Shown here: positions 46,287 to 56,284 of the stretch, in pieces
Layout of the letters: every line of letters begins with the position of its first letter
Numbering within the stretch: position 1 is the stretch's first letter
Source: Stutzerimonas stutzeri
GTDB lineage: Bacteria; Pseudomonadota; Gammaproteobacteria; Pseudomonadales; Pseudomonadaceae
Reading direction: 5' to 3'
DNA: 64,000 nucleotides
Assembly: GCF_018138085.1 (NCBI RefSeq)
Contig: NZ_CP073105.1
Coordinates: 1,798,001-1,862,000 of the forward strand
The notes under the pieces: model-generated
What the model saw: only the letters and a program-made list of their open reading frames with translations
What the model was told of the DNA's origin: nothing
The model's database searches: none
Program-made: the position numbers and the translations under genes

Positions 46287-48005
46287 ATGAGCTATCCACA
46301 AATAGAACATCACGGCGCTAAGGACGGCGTTACCGGCTCCTGTCACCAATTGCGCATGAATGCGACCACCAGCCTGCTGATCGACTGCGGGCTGTTCCAG
46401 GGCAACGACGCATCGATCCCTGGCAAACCGGGCTCGGATCGGCTAGCCATCGAATTCCCGCTGGATACCATCAAAGCGCTGGTCGTTACCCACGTGCACA
46501 TCGATCACGTTGGGCGCATTCCCTACCTGCTCGCAGCGGGCTTCGAAGGTCCCATTCTCTGCAGTGAACCCTCAGCGAAACTGCTGCCGATCGTGCTTGA
46601 GGATGCGTTTAAGCTCAGCTTTAGCCGTGATCACGCGCAGATCGAAAAATATATCCGCCTCGTCGAGCAACGGATCATCGCTTTGCCGTACCAGCACTGG
46701 TTCACCCTGGACGATAGCAACGGTCTGCTGGCCCGCATACGGCTACAGCGCGCCGGGCACATACTCGGCTCGGCCTATGTCGAAATCGACCTCAACTACC
46801 CGCAAACAGGGGAGGGCAAGCGCGTCGTCTTTTCCGGCGACCTCGGCGCACCGCATGCCCCCTTCCTGATGCCGCCCGAATCCCCAGAGCGCGCCGACAT
46901 CCTGGTGCTCGAAAGCACCTACGGCGACCGCCTCCACGAAGACCGCAGCACCCGCCGTCAGCGACTCGAAGCCGTTATCGAACAGGCCCTGGAAGACCAG
47001 GGCACCGTGCTGATCCCCGCGTTCAGCATCGGCCGCACCCAGGAACTGCTCTACGAGCTCGAAGACATCATTCAGAGCAAGCAAGGACCGGCCGCGGACC
47101 TGTTCCCTCTCCCCCCCGAGGAGAGGGCTAGGGTGAGGGGAGATGCCTGCGACGAAGCCCCGGCCACCTCCGATATGCCCCTTCTCCCCGCTGGGGAGAG
47201 GGCTGGGGTGAGGGGAGCGGCTAGCCCCGAAGCTCCGTCTGACTCCGACCAACCCCCTCTCCCCTCAGGGGAGAGGGTTGGGGTTAGGGGAAAGGCCCGC
47301 GACGTAGCCCTGGCCAGCTCCGATATGCCCCCTCTCCCCTCAGGGGAGAGGGCTGGGGTGAGGGGAACAGAGCCCAGCGCTAAGGCCAAGCCTCACACGG
47401 AACCCAACTGGCCCGAGCTCCCGATCATCCTCGATTCGCCGCTCGCGAGCCGCTTCACCGAGGCCTATCGAAACCTCAAGCCGTATTGGAACCAAGAGGC
47501 CCGCGAACGCATCCAATCCGGGCGCCGCCCGTTGGCCTTCGAACAACTGGTCACCATCGACAGCCACAGCGACCACCAAAGCGTCGTCAACCACCTTGCT
47601 CAGACTGCACGCCCAGCCATCGTCATTGCCGGTGGCGGCATGTGCAGCGGCGGTCGCATCGTCAATTACCTCAAAGCCATGCTCGGGGATAGACGGCATA
47701 ACGTTTTGTTTGTCGGCTACCAGGCCAAGGGCACGCCCGGGTATGAGATCCAAACCTACGGACCCAAGGGCGGCTATGTGTATCTGGACGGCGAACGCAT
47801 TGACGTGCGCGCAGGGATTGCCAGCATAGGTGGCTACTCGGCGCATGCGGATCAGAAGGGGTTGGTAGAATTTGTGACCGGGATGCAGGACTGGCCGGGG
47901 GAGATTCGGGTGGTGCATGGGGAGCAAACGTCCAAGCAGGCGTTAGGTGCTCAGTTGCGCAAGCAATACGACCGATTGAATCGTCCGCTAGAAATGGTGG
48001 GGTGA
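46287..48005 (+). CDS. Beta-CASP metallo-hydrolase (RNA-processing type) with repeat insertion
   Basis: The 572-residue protein starts at MSYPQIEHHGAKDGVTGSC behind AAAGGA. Metallo-beta-lactamase motifs: VTHVHIDHVGR (about 67-77), FSGDLGAPHAP, LESTYGDRLH. Beta-CASP motifs: LIPAFSIGRTQELLYELE, GGGMCSGGRIVNYL and GGYSAHADQKGL near the end. Such proteins act as RNA exo- or endonucleases. About 90 residues (roughly 272-362) are repeat-derived: four PLPSGERAGVRG-like units sit between IIQSKQGP and NWPELPIILDSPLASRF, which are contiguous or nearly so in relatives as I know the family. The frame stays open throughout. Confidence 0.88.
   Translation: MSYPQIEHHGAKDGVTGSCHQLRMNATTSLLIDCGLFQGNDASIPGKPGSDRLAIEFPLDTIKALVVTHVHIDHVGRIPYLLAAGFEGPILCSEPSAKLLPIVLEDAFKLSFSRDHAQIEKYIRLVEQRIIALPYQHWFTLDDSNGLLARIRLQRAGHILGSAYVEIDLNYPQTGEGKRVVFSGDLGAPHAPFLMPPESPERADILVLESTYGDRLHEDRSTRRQRLEAVIEQALEDQGTVLIPAFSIGRTQELLYELEDIIQSKQGPAADLFPLPPEERARVRGDACDEAPATSDMPLLPAGERAGVRGAASPEAPSDSDQPPLPSGERVGVRGKARDVALASSDMPPLPSGERAGVRGTEPSAKAKPHTEPNWPELPIILDSPLASRFTEAYRNLKPYWNQEARERIQSGRRPLAFEQLVTIDSHSDHQSVVNHLAQTARPAIVIAGGGMCSGGRIVNYLKAMLGDRRHNVLFVGYQAKGTPGYEIQTYGPKGGYVYLDGERIDVRAGIASIGGYSAHADQKGLVEFVTGMQDWPGEIRVVHGEQTSKQALGAQLRKQYDRLNRPLEMVG
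47105..47366. repeat. Four in-frame palindromic repeats inside the beta-CASP gene
   Basis: Near-identical elements start at about 47105, 47178, 47254 and 47328. Each has CCCTCTCCCC, a short turn, GGGGAGAGGG, then CTGGGGTGAGGGGA. The period is about 75 bases, exactly 25 codons, so the reading frame is kept. The spacers after copies 1 and 3 are also alike (GACGAAGCCC / GACGTAGCCC, then CTCCGATATG). Translation gives PLPSGERAGVRG-type blocks. This is a different repeat family from arrays A-E. Confidence 0.95.
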
Positions 48006-48060
48006 GTAATCCTTAGGCTTAGCGTTACCAGCTCTTACTTCAGAAATTGTATTTAGATGG

Positions 48061-49347
48061 ATGTTGCATATGCTCACCTTGCAAGAAGTAAAACTCGCCA
48101 TTATCGGGCTCGGCTATGTAGGCCTTCCGCTTGCCGTTGAGTTCGGTAAGTGTCGCTCTGTGGTGGGCTTCGATATTAATCACTCGCGTATCGATGCATT
48201 GAAGGCTGGCCATGACGCCACCCTGGAGGTCAGCGATGACGAGCTGAAAGAGGCGGCTCAGCTTGTCTACAGTGCCAGCCTCGACGATCTGAAAAGCTGC
48301 AACGTATTCATCGTTACCGTCCCTACGCCCATCGATGAACACAAACAGCCCGATCTCACACCGTTGATCAAGGCTTCCAAAACCATCGGTTCGGTTTTGA
48401 AAATAGGCGATATCGTCATATATGAGTCCACCGTCTACCCAGGCGCCACCGAGGAAGATTGCGTTCCCGTGCTCGAAATGGTTTCTGGCTTGAATTTCAA
48501 TGCGGACTTTTTTGCAGGCTATAGCCCTGAGCGCATCAACCCAGGAGACAAGGAACACCGTGTCACCACGATCAAGAAGGTCACCTCGGGCTCGACTCCG
48601 GCAGTGGCTGAACTGGTCGACGCCTTGTACCGGGAAATCATTATCGCCGGCACTCATAAAGCTAGCTGTATCAAAGTTGCCGAAGCGGCAAAGGTAATCG
48701 AGAACACCCAGCGTGACCTTAATATCGCCTTGATCAACGAGCTGGCAATCATCTTCAACCGGATGGGTATCGATACCGAAGCCGTGTTGCAGGCGGCTGG
48801 AACAAAATGGAATTTTCTACCTTTCCGGCCAGGGCTCGTCGGGGGCCATTGTATAGGCGTTGATCCCTACTACCTGACACATAAAGCGCAAAGCATCGGT
48901 TATCACCCTGAGATCATCCTTGCAGGCCGCCGGCTTAATGACGGTATGGGCGCCTACGTGGTTTCCCAGCTGGTCAAGGCCATGCTAAAGCGCCGCATCC
49001 ATGTAGATGGTGCCCGCGTGCTGGTGATGGGGCTGGCTTTTAAGGAGAACTGCCCCGACCTGCGTAATACGCGAGTGGTGGACATTATTAGTGAACTGGC
49101 GGAATACAACATTCAGGTCGATGTCTATGACCCATGGGTGTCAGCTATGGAAGCCCAGCACGAGTATGGAATTACGCCAATTACCGAGCCGGCCGTCAAT
49201 GCCTATGACGGTATTGTCCTGGCCGTGGCTCACAACGAATTCCGTATGCTTGGCGTTGAAGCTATCCGAAAGTACGGAAAGGCCGCGCATATTATTTACG
49301 ATTTAAAGTATCTTTTGCGTGCTGAGGAAGCAGATCTGCGCCTTTAG
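48061..49347 (+). CDS. UDP-N-acetylhexosamine 6-dehydrogenase (WbpO/TviB-like)
   Basis: The 428-residue NAD-dependent enzyme oxidises UDP-HexNAc to the uronic acid. The Rossmann loop [17 protein letters not shown] is near the N-terminus. [19 protein letters not shown], the substrate helix [20 protein letters not shown] and the catalytic cysteine in [17 protein letters not shown] follow. The C-terminal domain has [18 protein letters not shown]. Length and motifs fit TviB/WbpO best. With the next gene (a 4-epimerase) it should make UDP-GalNAcA. ATG 48070 (MLTLQEV) is an alternative start. Confidence 0.92.
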   Translation: MLHMLTLQEVKLAIIGLGYVGLPLAVEFGKCRSVVGFDINHSRIDALKAGHDATLEVSDDELKEAAQLVYSASLDDLKSCNVFIVTVPTPIDEHKQPDLTPLIKASKTIGSVLKIGDIVIYESTVYPGATEEDCVPVLEMVSGLNFNADFFAGYSPERINPGDKEHRVTTIKKVTSGSTPAVAELVDALYREIIIAGTHKASCIKVAEAAKVIENTQRDLNIALINELAIIFNRMGIDTEAVLQAAGTKWNFLPFRPGLVGGHCIGVDPYYLTHKAQSIGYHPEIILAGRRLNDGMGAYVVSQLVKAMLKRRIHVDGARVLVMGLAFKENCPDLRNTRVVDIISELAEYNIQVDVYDPWVSAMEAQHEYGITPITEPAVNAYDGIVLAVAHNEFRMLGVEAIRKYGKAAHIIYDLKYLLRAEEADLRL

Positions 49348-49411
49348 TTGAGTGCGGACCCTGTGCCGGAGCTTTCGGGGCTATCCCTTTCAATAGATTT
49401 ATGAGCACGTT

Positions 49412-50434
49412 ATGACTCGTTACGAAACCTTGTTGCAGGAACTTCCGAATAACCCTAGAACCTGGCTTATCACCGGGGTTGCGGGGTTTATTGGCTCAAA
49501 TTTGTTAGAAAAATTGCTTAAGCTCAATCAGCGCGTGGTTGGCTTGGATAACTTCTCAACTGGGCATCAACGGAATCTAGCTGAGGTTAGTGGTCTTGTG
49601 TCCCCAGGGCAGTGGGCCAATTTTAAGTTTATAGAAGGCGATATCCGTGTCTTGGATGACTGCCGTCAGGGCTGCGAGGGGATTGATTACGTTCTTCATC
49701 AAGCTGCGCTCGGGTCGGTGCCGCGTTCCATAAGCGATCCGATAACCACCAACGGTACCAACATTGATGGTTTCCTGAATATGTTGGTAGCGGCACGTGA
49801 CGCCGGCGTAAAAAGCTTCACATACGCCGCAAGCAGCTCTACATATGGTGATCATCCGGGGTTGCCTAAAGTTGAAGGTGTGATTGGAAAGCCATTGTCG
49901 CCCTACGCAGTAACGAAATATGTAAATGAACTTTACGCCACGGTGTTTGCAAGTACTTATGCGTTTAACACCGTTGGCTTGCGTTACTTCAACGTATTTG
50001 GAAAGCGTCAGGATCCCAGCGGCGCATATGCTGCGGTAATTCCAAAATGGACCGCTGCAATAATTCAAGGAAAATCCATAACGATAAATGGAGATGGCGA
50101 AACCAGTCGTGACTTTTGCTACGTAGACAATGCCGTGCAAGCTAACATATTGGCGGCGACGGGCAGCTCTCGCTCGAAGAATGAAGTTTATAATGTCGCA
50201 GTAGGGGATCGTACTTCGCTGAACCAGCTTATATGTTACTTAAATGATATTTTGGGCCGGAAAGGTTTTTCTCAAAAAGCTCAAGTGATGCACGGCGATT
50301 TTCGCACTGGAGATGTTCGCCACTCATTAGCTGATATTACTAAAGCGCAGCGTTTGCTAGGTTATGAGCCAAGCTGGAATGTCCGTGAAGGGCTAGAGGT
50401 GGCTTTGGATTGGTACATCGAGCAGTACCGATAA
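49412..50434 (+). CDS. UDP-N-acetylglucosamine 4-epimerase (WbpP/TviC-like)
   Basis: The 340-residue extended SDR has the NAD loop [17 protein letters not shown] near residue 20, FSTGHQRNL, the catalytic region [15 protein letters not shown] and the YAVTKYVNE motif (Tyr and Lys of YxxxK). [10 protein letters not shown] and [11 protein letters not shown] complete the family pattern. WbpP interconverts UDP-GlcNAc and UDP-GalNAc, or their uronic acids. The N-terminal 15 residues before the Rossmann fold are also typical of WbpP. It lies 64 bases after the dehydrogenase. Confidence 0.92.
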   Translation: MTRYETLLQELPNNPRTWLITGVAGFIGSNLLEKLLKLNQRVVGLDNFSTGHQRNLAEVSGLVSPGQWANFKFIEGDIRVLDDCRQGCEGIDYVLHQAALGSVPRSISDPITTNGTNIDGFLNMLVAARDAGVKSFTYAASSSTYGDHPGLPKVEGVIGKPLSPYAVTKYVNELYATVFASTYAFNTVGLRYFNVFGKRQDPSGAYAAVIPKWTAAIIQGKSITINGDGETSRDFCYVDNAVQANILAATGSSRSKNEVYNVAVGDRTSLNQLICYLNDILGRKGFSQKAQVMHGDFRTGDVRHSLADITKAQRLLGYEPSWNVREGLEVALDWYIEQYR

Positions 50435-50436
50435 AT

Positions 50437-51603
50437 ATGTATCGACGTATAGCTGCGGTTTTTTTAGGCGACAGCTTTGCAAAAATAATTAATATAGGGA
50501 TTTCCCTATATCTAATAAGCTGGTTGTCGCTATCAGAATATGCATATTATACTATTGTTTTTACTTCCATTATGATGGGGTATCAAGCTGCCTGCGGAAT
50601 AATTGAGCGGCTATACATTACAGATTATGATAATTATAGAAATCATGAGATTTCAAGTGGTTTTATAATCTCTTTACCAATTGGATTTTTATTGCTTGTT
50701 TATGTTTTTGTGGTGTCAGATTTCGCTGCAGCGATTTTGTTTTTGGCTGGCTATGCAGGATACGTATGTTATCAAATACTAAGAATATCGGTTCAAAAGA
50801 AAGAGTTTTTTAAAAAATTCATTTTATTTGAGTTCTCGAGAACATTAATCTGGGCGTTGAGCACTGCGCTTTTAGTGGCAATTGGCGTGCGGACGGCAGA
50901 TTACTATCTGCTGGCGTTGATTGTCGCCGCATGGATCATGGTAGTTGGCAGCCGTGTTGCCAGCTCGTTTAGATATGCTCCGGCAAAACAGATATCTACA
51001 ATGCGCCAAGGCTTGACATATATTAGATCAAGCTCAGATGTCGTAATCTACTCACTGTTGACGGCGACTATGCCTTACTCTGCCGTTATCTTCGCGAGCT
51101 TGTTTAGTAGTAATGAAGCAGTCGCAACGTACGGTGCGGCAATGCGTTATCAGGCGATATTCTCAATGATTGTTTATTCTATAAATGTAGTGCTATTGCC
51201 TAGAATGGCTAGCGATAGTCAACACGCTCTGAGAGTGCTCGTGAGCGATGTTTATGGAAAACTTCCTTACTTGCTGGTCGCGGTTTTGATCGCGGTGGGT
51301 GGGATATGGGTGGCAATGCCCGCTGTTGGAGCACAGAAGTATCCTGGCGCTCAAATTGTTTTTTTGATATTTGTTGTGTGCTCAGTCTGTTCACTGCTAT
51401 CTGCGCCGGCTGCAACATATTTATTAGCATTAAAAAAATACCGAGAAATGCGAAATTGTATTTTTCTTGGAAGTTTAGGGGTGCTCGTTAGTCTGCCAAT
51501 TTTTCTATCTATTAGTAAGTTTTATGGCTCGGCATTGGCAAGTTGTTTTGGCTACATATGCTGCTGTATTGCCCTTCTTCATCATATGAAAAAAGCAAAG
51601 TGA
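50437..51603 (+). CDS. wzx: O-antigen flippase Wzx-like protein
   Basis: The 388-residue protein has about 12 hydrophobic segments and basic loops. It starts MYRRIAAVFLGDSFAKIINIGISLYLISWLS, close to the opening of polysaccharide-transport (MATE-like) proteins. It starts two bases after wbpP. Base composition changes abruptly here to AT-rich. Wzx would flip the undecaprenyl-linked O-unit. It is somewhat short for the family and divergent, so the name relies on topology plus context. Confidence 0.78.
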   Translation: MYRRIAAVFLGDSFAKIINIGISLYLISWLSLSEYAYYTIVFTSIMMGYQAACGIIERLYITDYDNYRNHEISSGFIISLPIGFLLLVYVFVVSDFAAAILFLAGYAGYVCYQILRISVQKKEFFKKFILFEFSRTLIWALSTALLVAIGVRTADYYLLALIVAAWIMVVGSRVASSFRYAPAKQISTMRQGLTYIRSSSDVVIYSLLTATMPYSAVIFASLFSSNEAVATYGAAMRYQAIFSMIVYSINVVLLPRMASDSQHALRVLVSDVYGKLPYLLVAVLIAVGGIWVAMPAVGAQKYPGAQIVFLIFVVCSVCSLLSAPAATYLLALKKYREMRNCIFLGSLGVLVSLPIFLSISKFYGSALASCFGYICCCIALLHHMKKAK

Positions 51604-52835
51604 AAATATTACTTATTACTTATTACTATGAGCCATATGTCGGCGCGCATGCTTATAGGTGGACCCAGATTGCGAAAGTTTGGGCTGCTGCTGGGCATGA
51701 CGTGGACGTAATCGCAGGTCGGACAGAAGATTGCACACGTGAGGTAAGAGAAGGCGTCAATATTGAACGTGTTGGAATAATCCGTCGGCAAAGTAATGAA
51801 AAACCAATTGTTAGCGAAAATCCTTTAAGGAAACAACGGATAGGCTTTGCAAAATTAATAGGGGAACTAAAAAAAATCTATAGGTTTTTCTTCTGGCCTG
51901 ATGGGTTATGGCATTGGTTGCCTTTTCTGCTGGTATCCCTATATAGACGGAGGAAGAATAACTATGATCTGGTTATAAGTTATTCACCGACTTTTTCTGC
52001 GCACATAGGAGGCCTTTTTTTTAAAAAAAATTCTAAAACTAGTGTTGCATGGATCGCGGACTACGGAGATCCTTTTTCTACATCCGAAACAATGCAGCCG
52101 AATAACTTTAAGCTTTACCGTAGGCTAAATAATTGGATAGAGTATTTGGTGATTTTTTCGGCTTCATATGTGACGGTAACAAATCAGAGTACTAGAAGTG
52201 AATATTTAAAACGCTTTGCAGTCGGTTTAAATAAAATTAAATGTGTTCCGCATGCCGTAGATATTAGTGATTTCTATTGCGAATCGCGAAATGTAAGTGG
52301 GCTAAAGAAATTTGTTTATGTAGGAGCTTTTCATAAAGGTATTCGAGAGCCTTACGAAATGCTCAGGTTTTTTGATGAGGTTTACAGGAAAAGTCGCGCG
52401 GATTTTGAGCTTCATATATATGGCCCGCTAAACTCTTGTACTATTGACTTCTCTCGCTATAGTAACATTTTTTACCACGGGGTCGTTGCGCGAGATAAAG
52501 CAATAGCTGTCATGAAAGAAGCTGATGTGCTCGTAAATGTTGAGAATGAAAATTGCTCTATGACTCCGAGTAAACTTGTAGAATATATTGCGACCGGTAA
52601 GCCTATAGTAAATTTTGCCGGAGCTGATGGATGCTCTGAATTGCTGCATAAGTATTATCGATCAGGCTATTTATTTGTTCTAAATGGTGCGGAAGATGTT
52701 GTGAAATTTTTTGAGTTTATAGAGTATGTTCATAGTAGTAATAGCCTGCATGATGTTCGAGAATTTTTATTGGATTACGACATAAACGTCATTTCCTCGG
52801 TGTTTTTATCGATGTGCAGTTCTCACAATGACTAA
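51600..52835 (+). CDS. Glycosyltransferase, GT4-like (O-antigen)
   Basis: The protein has about 411 residues from GTG 51600, which overlaps the wzx stop. The N-terminal domain begins KILLITYYYEPYVGAHAYRWTQIAK, typical of GT-B transferases, and has a WIADYGDPFS loop. The C-terminal domain includes FVYVGAFHKGIREPYEML, the donor region ADVLVNVENENCSMTPSKLVEYIATGKPIVNF, where E-x7-E is replaced by SKLVEYIATGKP as in many GT4 enzymes. The donor and linkage are unknown. The gene is AT-rich. Confidence 0.85.
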   Translation: MKILLITYYYEPYVGAHAYRWTQIAKVWAAAGHDVDVIAGRTEDCTREVREGVNIERVGIIRRQSNEKPIVSENPLRKQRIGFAKLIGELKKIYRFFFWPDGLWHWLPFLLVSLYRRRKNNYDLVISYSPTFSAHIGGLFFKKNSKTSVAWIADYGDPFSTSETMQPNNFKLYRRLNNWIEYLVIFSASYVTVTNQSTRSEYLKRFAVGLNKIKCVPHAVDISDFYCESRNVSGLKKFVYVGAFHKGIREPYEMLRFFDEVYRKSRADFELHIYGPLNSCTIDFSRYSNIFYHGVVARDKAIAVMKEADVLVNVENENCSMTPSKLVEYIATGKPIVNFAGADGCSELLHKYYRSGYLFVLNGAEDVVKFFEFIEYVHSSNSLHDVREFLLDYDINVISSVFLSMCSSHND

Positions 52836-53922
52836 AGGCGCTAACGAAATATTTGCGTTGAGGGTTATGTGCTTTGCATTGTCAGTCATAATTTTTCAAG
52901 CTGTTTTTTTAATTGATTTGAATTATTATTATAGTCTAGGTAGTTCATATATTAACATCCCGGACCATGAGTATTACGTTGGAGTGGTGGCCGGTGGTGA
53001 GTTGTTAAAAAGCCTTTCGTCTCTAAATAACTATTCAATCAGCGTGTTTTATTATTATGCGCATAAAGTTTTTGGTGTGGATCTTGTATTGATCTCCCTG
53101 GTAGTTAATTTTGTGGTCCTGATTGTTGCGTATGCAAAGATAGAAAGGATGTATTTTTCCATCTTGGGCAGATTCTTGCCGTTGATATATTGCTTCGCCC
53201 TGACTGCCGTGCTTCAGTTTTCGGTGTTGATAAATAAGGACAGCTTCAGTGTGCTCTTCTATGTGGTCTTGCTTTCTTTCCTTTTGACTCGAGCTAAATT
53301 TGATATCTTTTTAATATTAATACTTGCGCCTATGCGTATTCAGTATGTAGTGATACTAGTGCTTCTGTGTTTTCTTTCTGGAGTATCTAAAGAAAGTCGG
53401 CTTAAGGTTTTATTGAGAGTCATTTTATTGTATTTTATTTGTTCGACGGTTTCTCTTTTTTTAGAGCGTCATGGTATTTTGTTGTCTCATGATAACTATG
53501 CTGATGGTGGAGTTTCTCGTTGGATATCTATACTAAATGCTAATTATTTCATTGGGTCTTACGTGTTGAATTGGATTAAGCCAGTGCAATATATCTATGA
53601 CTTATATAGAGGGGCGCATTTTGATTGGTCAGTTATTGGTGCTTGGGTTTATCTATCAAGGCTTACTTTGTTCTTTTCAATAATTTTATTTGGATACTCG
53701 TTTTTTAAATTGGTATATATGCCATGGACCTATCGGCGGGACAGGGTGTCTTATTCTTTGTCAATTTTGATTTCAGCTTTTTTCTTGGTTTATATGATAT
53801 CCCCCGTAGTGCACTACAGGTATTTTTTGGGCATAGCGCCTGTTGTTTTGTTTTCTTTATTTTATTTAACAGAACAGCAAAAAAACTCGCCTAAGTTTGC
53901 TTTTTTTCAGGGGGTTTCGTGA
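52828..53922 (+). CDS. wzy: Putative O-antigen polymerase (Wzy-like)
   Basis: The 364-residue, very hydrophobic protein has about ten membrane segments and a larger periplasmic loop near residues 200-250 (ERHGILLSHDNYADGGVSRW). It overlaps the preceding glycosyltransferase by eight bases. Wzy proteins share almost no sequence, so the call rests on topology, on being the only other polytopic protein in a Wzx/Wzz-containing cluster, and on AT-rich composition. INKDSFSVLFYV and VVHYRYF are the most distinctive stretches. Confidence 0.65.
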   Translation: MTKGANEIFALRVMCFALSVIIFQAVFLIDLNYYYSLGSSYINIPDHEYYVGVVAGGELLKSLSSLNNYSISVFYYYAHKVFGVDLVLISLVVNFVVLIVAYAKIERMYFSILGRFLPLIYCFALTAVLQFSVLINKDSFSVLFYVVLLSFLLTRAKFDIFLILILAPMRIQYVVILVLLCFLSGVSKESRLKVLLRVILLYFICSTVSLFLERHGILLSHDNYADGGVSRWISILNANYFIGSYVLNWIKPVQYIYDLYRGAHFDWSVIGAWVYLSRLTLFFSIILFGYSFFKLVYMPWTYRRDRVSYSLSILISAFFLVYMISPVVHYRYFLGIAPVVLFSLFYLTEQQKNSPKFAFFQGVS

Positions 53923-55037
53923 AAATTGTTGTGAATGCTTTCTCTGCTAAGATTGGTGGTGGTAAAACATATCTACACAATCTTCTACAGAACTTGCCCC
54001 AAGAAGATCTGCAAGTCTATATATTTGGCTATGACGATTTAGAATCGCTTCAGGCTGAAAATGTTCGACGAGTGCGCACGAGGTTCCCTGTTTACAACCC
54101 GCTTCTAAGGTTGTTGTGGGAGTATTTTATATTGCCGCGGTGGCTTTCAAAATTGGACGCAGATATTTTGTTTTGCCCGGGCGGTCTGGTAAATACAAAA
54201 GCACCTAAAAATTGCCGGGTAGTTACCATGTTTCGAAACATGCTACCGTTTGATGATCAGGCACTGGCTATAGCTACGTCACCTTGGTTAAGGCTCAAAA
54301 ACTATCTGCTAAAAAAACGAATGCTTTCCAGTATGGCGTCAGCTGATCTGGTGATCTTTATTTCAGAGTACGCTCGTTGCGTGATTGAGAAGAAAATAAA
54401 GGTTAAGAATGCTGTTACCATCGCTCATGGAATTGGCGACCCTTTTTTTGTGGCGGATAAGTTTTTAGCGCGTCCGCCGCTTCCATTCGAGCAGAAGTAT
54501 ATTCTATATGTTTCGAGATTTGAATTCTATAAACGGCATCTTGAATTGGTTCAAGCATACGCACGTTTAAGTCAGGATTTGCGTGATGAGTATAAACTAC
54601 TGATGGTCGGCGGCGGCGATGGGTTAGTGGCCAAGAAGGTTGATGATTTCATAGTCGATAATAAATTGAGCAGGGATGTGTATGTTCTTGGAGAGTACAA
54701 GTACTCCGAGCTACCTGCTCTGTATAAAAATGCGAGCTTGTTCACTTTTGTGTCGGCTTGTGAGAACTGCCCGAATATTCTTCTGGAGGCCATGGGGGCT
54801 GGATTGCCGATTATTTCATCCAGTTACGATCCTATGCCGGAGTTTGGCGGAGACGCAGTTATGTATGCGTCTCCAGAGGATCCGGATCAATTGGCTTTAA
54901 GTATTGCAAGTGCTCTGTCTGATCCTCAAATGCTAGCCACACATTCAGATAAAGTCGCTATCAGGGCAAAATCTTTCAAGTGGTCTAAGACAGCTGAACT
55001 AACTTGGGCTTCGCTTTTCAAGGTTGGAAGGCCGTGA
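53919..55037 (+). CDS. Glycosyltransferase, GT4 family (O-antigen)
   Basis: This 372-residue GT-B protein starts at GTG 53919, overlapping the previous stop. KIVVNAFSAKIGGGKTYLHNLL is the glycine-rich acceptor loop. The C-terminal domain has YILYVSRFEFYKRHLELVQAY, VYVLGEYKYSELPALYKNASLF and SACENCPNILLEAMGAGLPIISS (the E-x7-E donor motif, as ENCPNILLE). Specificity is unknown. Confidence 0.88.
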   Translation: MKIVVNAFSAKIGGGKTYLHNLLQNLPQEDLQVYIFGYDDLESLQAENVRRVRTRFPVYNPLLRLLWEYFILPRWLSKLDADILFCPGGLVNTKAPKNCRVVTMFRNMLPFDDQALAIATSPWLRLKNYLLKKRMLSSMASADLVIFISEYARCVIEKKIKVKNAVTIAHGIGDPFFVADKFLARPPLPFEQKYILYVSRFEFYKRHLELVQAYARLSQDLRDEYKLLMVGGGDGLVAKKVDDFIVDNKLSRDVYVLGEYKYSELPALYKNASLFTFVSACENCPNILLEAMGAGLPIISSSYDPMPEFGGDAVMYASPEDPDQLALSIASALSDPQMLATHSDKVAIRAKSFKWSKTAELTWASLFKVGRP

Positions 55038-56284
55038 AAATATTGTTGGTGTCTCAATACTTCTGGCCTGAAACGTTCATAATCAATAGCCTTGCTAAAG
55101 TATTGGCTGATCAGGGACATCAGGTACACGTTTTTACCGGAAAGCCAAACTATCCTGAGGGAATAATATTTCCAGGATACAATTCGTCTGGCCTAGTAGA
55201 AGAGCTCTATGCGGGTCAGATACCAGTTTTTCGGATACCATTAAGACCTCGCGGGCGCGGCGCTAAAGGCCTGATTTTAAATTACTTCTCTTTTGTCGCT
55301 AATGGTCTCTGGTATTTTCCTAAGTTCTTACGTCAAAAAGATTCTAGCTACGACGCAATTCTCGTTTATGCGCCTTCGCCAATTCTTTCTGTGCTGCCTG
55401 CAATCTTATTAAGATGGAAAACTAAGGCTCATCTTGCCGTATGGGTCCAGGATCTTTGGCCTGAGACACTTAGCGCGACAGGCTTTGTGACTAATCGTGT
55501 TTTGTTATGGCTGGTTGGACGTGTCGTTAAGCTTATATATATGTTTAGCGATACGATTTTGATTCAGTCAAGAGCTTTCAAGTCTTTCGTTGCTCGATAC
55601 GCTGATTCAGATAAGATCATATACTACCCTAACTGTTACTCGCTGGGGTCGGAGGCTGCGAGCTGCCCCGAGGAAACAGTATCCGACGAATTCCTTGAAT
55701 TTATGGATCATAACTTTTGCGTTGTTTTCGCGGGTAATCTGGGTTCCGCTCAGTCATTAGATACTCTCGTCGCCGCAGCTGTGAAGTTGAAGGCCATTCC
55801 TGAGTGCAAGATTGTTGTCGTTGGTTCCGGTAGCAAATCTGCGTGGTTAGAGAAACAAAAAATAGATTTGACTCTGGATAATATGCTTTTGGTCGGCCGA
55901 TTTCCTTCATCTGAGATGCACAAGTTTTTTGCTCGCTCATCGGCACTGCTTGTCACATTAAGTAAGAGAGAGGTATTTAGTTTAACTGTACCCAGCAAAA
56001 TACAAGCATATCTCGCTGCAGGCCGCCCTATAGTCGCAGCTCTCGACGGTGAAGGCGCAAGAATTGTGGAAGAAGCAGGGGCGGGATTATGTTGTCCGTC
56101 TGAAGACGCCTCGGGCTTGGCTTGTTCCATTGAAAAGCTCTTTAATATGTCAGCCGAGAAACGAGATGAGATGGGACGGGCTGGGCTACGTTATTTTATT
56201 CAGAATTTTGAAATAAATAACCAAGCTAAAAGACTGGTCGAAATCATTACAGTGCGAATTGCGAGCAAAGAGGGGAGCCAATGA
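55034..56284 (+). CDS. Glycosyltransferase, WbuB-like (GT4)
   Basis: The 416-residue protein starts at GTG 55034, overlapping the previous stop; an upstream in-frame reading is the preceding gene. It begins KILLVSQYFWPETFIINSLAK and contains HVFTGKPNYPEG and WVQDLWPETL, both typical of WbuB, which adds L-FucNAc or L-QuiNAc. The donor site is SKIQAYLAAGRPIVAALDGEG. Its position directly before the UDP-L-6-deoxyHexNAc genes supports the same sugar donor here. Confidence 0.87.
   Translation: MKILLVSQYFWPETFIINSLAKVLADQGHQVHVFTGKPNYPEGIIFPGYNSSGLVEELYAGQIPVFRIPLRPRGRGAKGLILNYFSFVANGLWYFPKFLRQKDSSYDAILVYAPSPILSVLPAILLRWKTKAHLAVWVQDLWPETLSATGFVTNRVLLWLVGRVVKLIYMFSDTILIQSRAFKSFVARYADSDKIIYYPNCYSLGSEAASCPEETVSDEFLEFMDHNFCVVFAGNLGSAQSLDTLVAAAVKLKAIPECKIVVVGSGSKSAWLEKQKIDLTLDNMLLVGRFPSSEMHKFFARSSALLVTLSKREVFSLTVPSKIQAYLAAGRPIVAALDGEGARIVEEAGAGLCCPSEDASGLACSIEKLFNMSAEKRDEMGRAGLRYFIQNFEINNQAKRLVEIITVRIASKEGSQ

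Noticed and set aside
46743..47252. Minus-strand frame of 169 codons within the beta-CASP gene
   Set aside because: It is antisense to well-conserved metallo-hydrolase motifs and contains reverse translations of the palindromic repeats.
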